Origin: Cohnella herbarum
GTDB lineage: Bacteria; Bacillota; Bacilli; Paenibacillales; Paenibacillaceae
NCBI RefSeq assembly: GCF_012849095.1
Contig: NZ_CP051680.1
Span: forward strand, 3,374,501-3,438,500
Direction of reading: 5' to 3'
Length of the DNA stretch: 64,000 nt
Made by a program: the position numbers and the translations under genes. This document shows positions 61,401 to 64,000 of the stretch, one piece after another. Within the stretch, counting starts at the first letter, position 1. Every line of letters begins with the position of its first letter. Below the pieces are notes generated by a model. The model was not told the DNA's origin. It did no database searches and saw nothing but the letters and a program-made list of their open reading frames with translations.

Positions 61401-63482
61401 CTAGGTGTTGAAAGGCACGATGTAAGGTTGATCACCATCCGCCGTCTTTAATCCGTTCCATTGCGCGGCATCGGTAATGACGTCTTTCCTAAAGGCCATC
61501 CCATATCTCCTGTTGCCTTCCAGATCGTCATCGAGTCTTAACGTGACCTCGCTGACGATCCTCCCTTTATCGTTAAGCTCGTCATAATCGATGTCTACGT
61601 TGCGGCCATCCGCGTCGCGAATTTGGAAAGCCGCTTCATCCACGTTCCGGACAGGCTCGCTGAACATGACTTTGACCGATTTACGGTCAAGCACGATGAC
61701 CTGCGTAACGAATGGCAGCAAGTTTTCCACGGAAGTACCCGCGAATTCGGCAACGTCCGCATTGTTGGAAGTATCCAACGCGGCGACGCCCGTTACTCGG
61801 GCAGCATAGACATGACCGCTGCGGAACAGCTCGGGATTGCTCGATTTGTTGCGGAATTGGATCGTAACCGCCCGGTCGCTTTCCGGCTTTCTTTGGACGA
61901 ACGATTTCCACTCCGTCATCGATACCCCTGAATTATTATCCTTCAGTTCGCTTAATTTCACGTTATTCGCGTCGGAATCGGATAAAGCTCTATTGAAGGT
62001 AATCTCCAGAGTGTTTTTGTTTATTGCGACTATGCTTTGCAACTTCGCCTGAACGACGGGGTTGGCAACCGCTCCGAATTTCCAGTTCGTCGACGTATCC
62101 ATGACGTTACCGGCAATATCGGGAATGCCGCTTACCGTCAGCGTATATACGATTGCATCTTGCTGAGGCGTCGTTCTGAGCGTGACGGTTTTCCCCTCGT
62201 TATCCAGTATCGCTTGAACGACCGCCAAGCCTTTATCTATCGCGTAACGATTCGTTTGTACGGCATATTGCGGGTCGACTTTTTCGTTGAATTTAACGGT
62301 GATGAGCGCGGTATTCGAATCGATCTTCACTTCGGTTATTTTCGGCTTAGAGCTATCGTTGCTGCCCAAGATCGTTAGGTCGTTTCTCGTGTCCATCACG
62401 TTTCCGGCGATGTCCCTGACGTTCCGAACCGTAAGCTGATAGTTTCTTCCGTCCGATTGCTCCGAAGTCGTGAAAGTCACTTTGCGCAGATCCTGCGAAA
62501 GCTGCAGAGATGTCAGCTTCAACCCGTTGCTGAATTGATAGTTGGACGAATTCGTCGCGGAAGTCATCTCGACGGGCTCGGAGAACGTAATTTCGTACGC
62601 CCGGTTAGGCAGTTTGACCGGCTGCGAGATAATTTGGGGCTTTGTCGTATCATCCGGCGCGGACGTGTAACTCCACGTATTCCCGTCAATCGTTAGCAAG
62701 TGAAGCAGGTTCCCGACCTGGCGATCCGTCCATAAAACGATAGACATTCCGTCTTGGCTTAAAGTGGCTTGATAAACGGTGCGAATGCTGCCGTATGCGT
62801 CTTTCAACGTAAAACGATCTTTGTCCGTGACGTTATCCGTCTGATTCGTCCACTGCAGCAAGTTCACCCTGACGGATTGATTAGAGGTTTGTTCTACCGA
62901 GCGAACGAGCAGCGGATCGATATGCGCGTCCTCATACAGGGCATAAGCCGCATCGACCAATAGTCCCCGCGTCGCGTCGACGGTATAGTCGCTCAGTTGC
63001 GGAATAAGTTGCCGATCCAAGGCCATGCTGACGACGCCTCGCGCCCATTTCGACACTTTGCCGGTCACCGGAGTTCCTCCGCCTTCGGATACCCCGTAGC
63101 TTCTAATGAAAATCGCGGCTAACTGCTCTACCGTCACGTTGCTCCCCGGCGAGAAGATTCTTTTTTTCGTACCGTTCATTAAGCCGGTGCGGGTAACCGT
63201 CTCGATTTCTTGATAGGACCAACGCGTCTTCAACACATCGTCATAGCTCGGCGACGAACTTTGCGCGGGAAGCTCCAGCAAGCGAAACAACACGGCGGCC
63301 AACTGCTCCCGCGACATCGTATCGTATAACCGCGAGCTGCCATCCGCAAAGCCGGTAAAAATATTTTTCTGTTTAAGCACCTCGAACTTCTGTTCAGTCG
63401 ATAAATTCGATGCTCCCAAGGCTGTAATCGGACTGCTTATCAGCATCAGCATAACGAGCATACCCGCAATGATTTTCCTCAT
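61401..63482 (-). CDS. SLH-domain surface protein with Ig-like repeats
   Basis: 693 residues. A signal peptide (1-24, ending ALGASN) is followed by two to three S-layer homology modules (about 25-180: FADGSSRLYDTMSREQLAAVLFRLL, MNGTKKRIFSPGSNVTVEQLAAIFIRSYG), binding secondary wall polymer. Three to four SbsC/Big-like beta-sandwich repeats follow (KITEVKIDSNTALITVKFNEKVDP, IVAINKNTLEITFNRALSD, VLDRKSVKVMFSEPVRN). GAGGAGG precedes the ATG. A structural or adhesive surface protein. Confidence 0.92.
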   Translation of the reverse strand: MRKIIAGMLVMLMLISSPITALGASNLSTEQKFEVLKQKNIFTGFADGSSRLYDTMSREQLAAVLFRLLELPAQSSSPSYDDVLKTRWSYQEIETVTRTGLMNGTKKRIFSPGSNVTVEQLAAIFIRSYGVSEGGGTPVTGKVSKWARGVVSMALDRQLIPQLSDYTVDATRGLLVDAAYALYEDAHIDPLLVRSVEQTSNQSVRVNLLQWTNQTDNVTDKDRFTLKDAYGSIRTVYQATLSQDGMSIVLWTDRQVGNLLHLLTIDGNTWSYTSAPDDTTKPQIISQPVKLPNRAYEITFSEPVEMTSATNSSNYQFSNGLKLTSLQLSQDLRKVTFTTSEQSDGRNYQLTVRNVRDIAGNVMDTRNDLTILGSNDSSKPKITEVKIDSNTALITVKFNEKVDPQYAVQTNRYAIDKGLAVVQAILDNEGKTVTLRTTPQQDAIVYTLTVSGIPDIAGNVMDTSTNWKFGAVANPVVQAKLQSIVAINKNTLEITFNRALSDSDANNVKLSELKDNNSGVSMTEWKSFVQRKPESDRAVTIQFRNKSSNPELFRSGHVYAARVTGVAALDTSNNADVAEFAGTSVENLLPFVTQVIVLDRKSVKVMFSEPVRNVDEAAFQIRDADGRNVDIDYDELNDKGRIVSEVTLRLDDDLEGNRRYGMAFRKDVITDAAQWNGLKTADGDQPYIVPFNT

Positions 63483-63656
63483 CCCGCTACCTCCTCATGG
63501 TCTCCGCTACTTCCTTGACGGCTTCATTTGCGGCGATCTGAAAGGTTTGACGCAATTCGGATACGATTTGTTTCTATTATGAGAAAATATTTAACAAAAA
63601 GATACGAATGGTAACAACTTGTCCAGAGTTATTCCGGGCAGAAGCGCGGTTATGAG

Positions 63657-64000
63657 TTACCTCCGCATAATATATTCATTCAAAAACGCGTTGCGGAACT
63701 TTCCTTCCGGATCATAGCGGAGAAGCAATCGTTGAAAATCCGGCAGCTTCTCGTAGAGCGATTGCAGTCGGACAGCAGGCATTGTAAACAGCTTGGCCCA
63801 GTGCGGACGAGCGCTAAAAGGGGCTAGCTGTTTTTCGATCATCGGCAACACTTCCTGCACCGACCCCCAATTCGGCTTCCATGTAAAATGAAAAGCAACC
63901 GACTCCCGGTCGTAACATGGACTCATCCACAGATTGTCTTTGGCTATTGTGCGGACCTCGGAAACATAAAGAAGCGGCGATATGTAATCTCGTATCTCGT
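63657..64000 (-). CDS. D-arabinono-1,4-lactone oxidase-like FAD enzyme, C-terminal fragment
   Basis: The gene enters from the right edge: its frame is open beyond the first ATG in view (63926) up to base 64000 (encoding SPLLYVSEVRTIAKDNLWM). Visible residues, about 114, include VAFHFTWKPNW, ARPHWAKLFTM and LLLRYDPEGKFRNAFLNEYI, the C-terminal signatures of the ALO/sugar-lactone oxidase family (FAD-linked). The 5' part lies outside the window; the gene itself is not evidently broken. Confidence 0.85.
   Translation of the reverse strand, partial: EIRDYISPLLYVSEVRTIAKDNLWMSPCYDRESVAFHFTWKPNWGSVQEVLPMIEKQLAPFSARPHWAKLFTMPAVRLQSLYEKLPDFQRLLLRYDPEGKFRNAFLNEYIMRR

Overview
The window looks like chromosome of a Gram-positive, spore-former-type Firmicute, most likely Paenibacillaceae (Paenibacillus/Cohnella-like). 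This rests on strong AGGAGG-type ribosome sites, frequent GTG/TTG starts, an SLH-domain protein, a copper-amine-oxidase-N stalk protein, a bactofilin/M23 pair, a ParM-like actin and SpoIIAA/SpoIIAB/SpoIIE-type regulators. The genus is inference; no rRNA or other marker is present.

Layout. 1-1895: a 51-bp tandem repeat array interrupted by an IS256-family element. 1974-10506 (minus): a secreted stalk-domain protein, a transporter-like/HEAT/cyclic-nucleotide-binding fusion, a GNAT acetyltransferase and a membrane protein ending in a class III cyclase-like domain. 10757-13727 (plus): a PAAR-like DUF4280 protein coupled to a membrane-anchored MORN-repeat protein, then a very acidic small protein. 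13829-40400 (minus): one long cluster encoding an extracellular-type contractile injection system (eCIS, phage-tail-like). In transcription order it holds an anti-sigma-type kinase, a STAS antagonist, a GAF-PP2C phosphatase, an AAA+ ATPase, a Pvc16-like terminator (DUF4255), a carboxypeptidase-regulatory-like protein, sheath, tube 1, tail-assembly protein, DUF6760, tube 2, a 1216-residue probable tape measure, LysM tube/hub protein, gpD-like hub, gpV-like spike, gp25, two J-type baseplate proteins, a propeller-gpI protein, a 552-residue eCIS-associated protein and a TPR protein. There are no capsid, terminase, integrase or lysis genes, so it is not a prophage; there are no TssJLM genes, so it is not a classical T6SS.

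40747-51371 (minus): helicase HrpB, a second 51-bp array, an endonuclease-fold/winged-helix protein, and a MacAB/FtsX-type exporter operon with two ATPases and a LacI-type regulator that has a perfect operator. 51606-55557 (plus): an alpha/beta hydrolase and an amino-sugar operon (RpiR regulator, NagB, NagA). 55629-64000: ParM-like actin, M23 peptidase plus bactofilin, a degenerate J-domain membrane protein, DUF1294, a chemoreceptor, an SLH/Ig-like surface protein and a truncated sugar-lactone oxidase.

How it works together (inference). The partner-switching trio heading the eCIS cluster probably sets when the particle is made. An intra-operon terminator-like hairpin after sheath/tube 1 could set subunit ratios. 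The plus-strand DUF4280 protein would supply the spike tip. The cyclase-like and CNB-domain proteins beside it both lack key residues, so they may form a signalling or anchoring pair that does not use cAMP. Three sequence-unrelated arrays all have a 51-bp period and carry short hairpins; this is the most unusual DNA-level feature.
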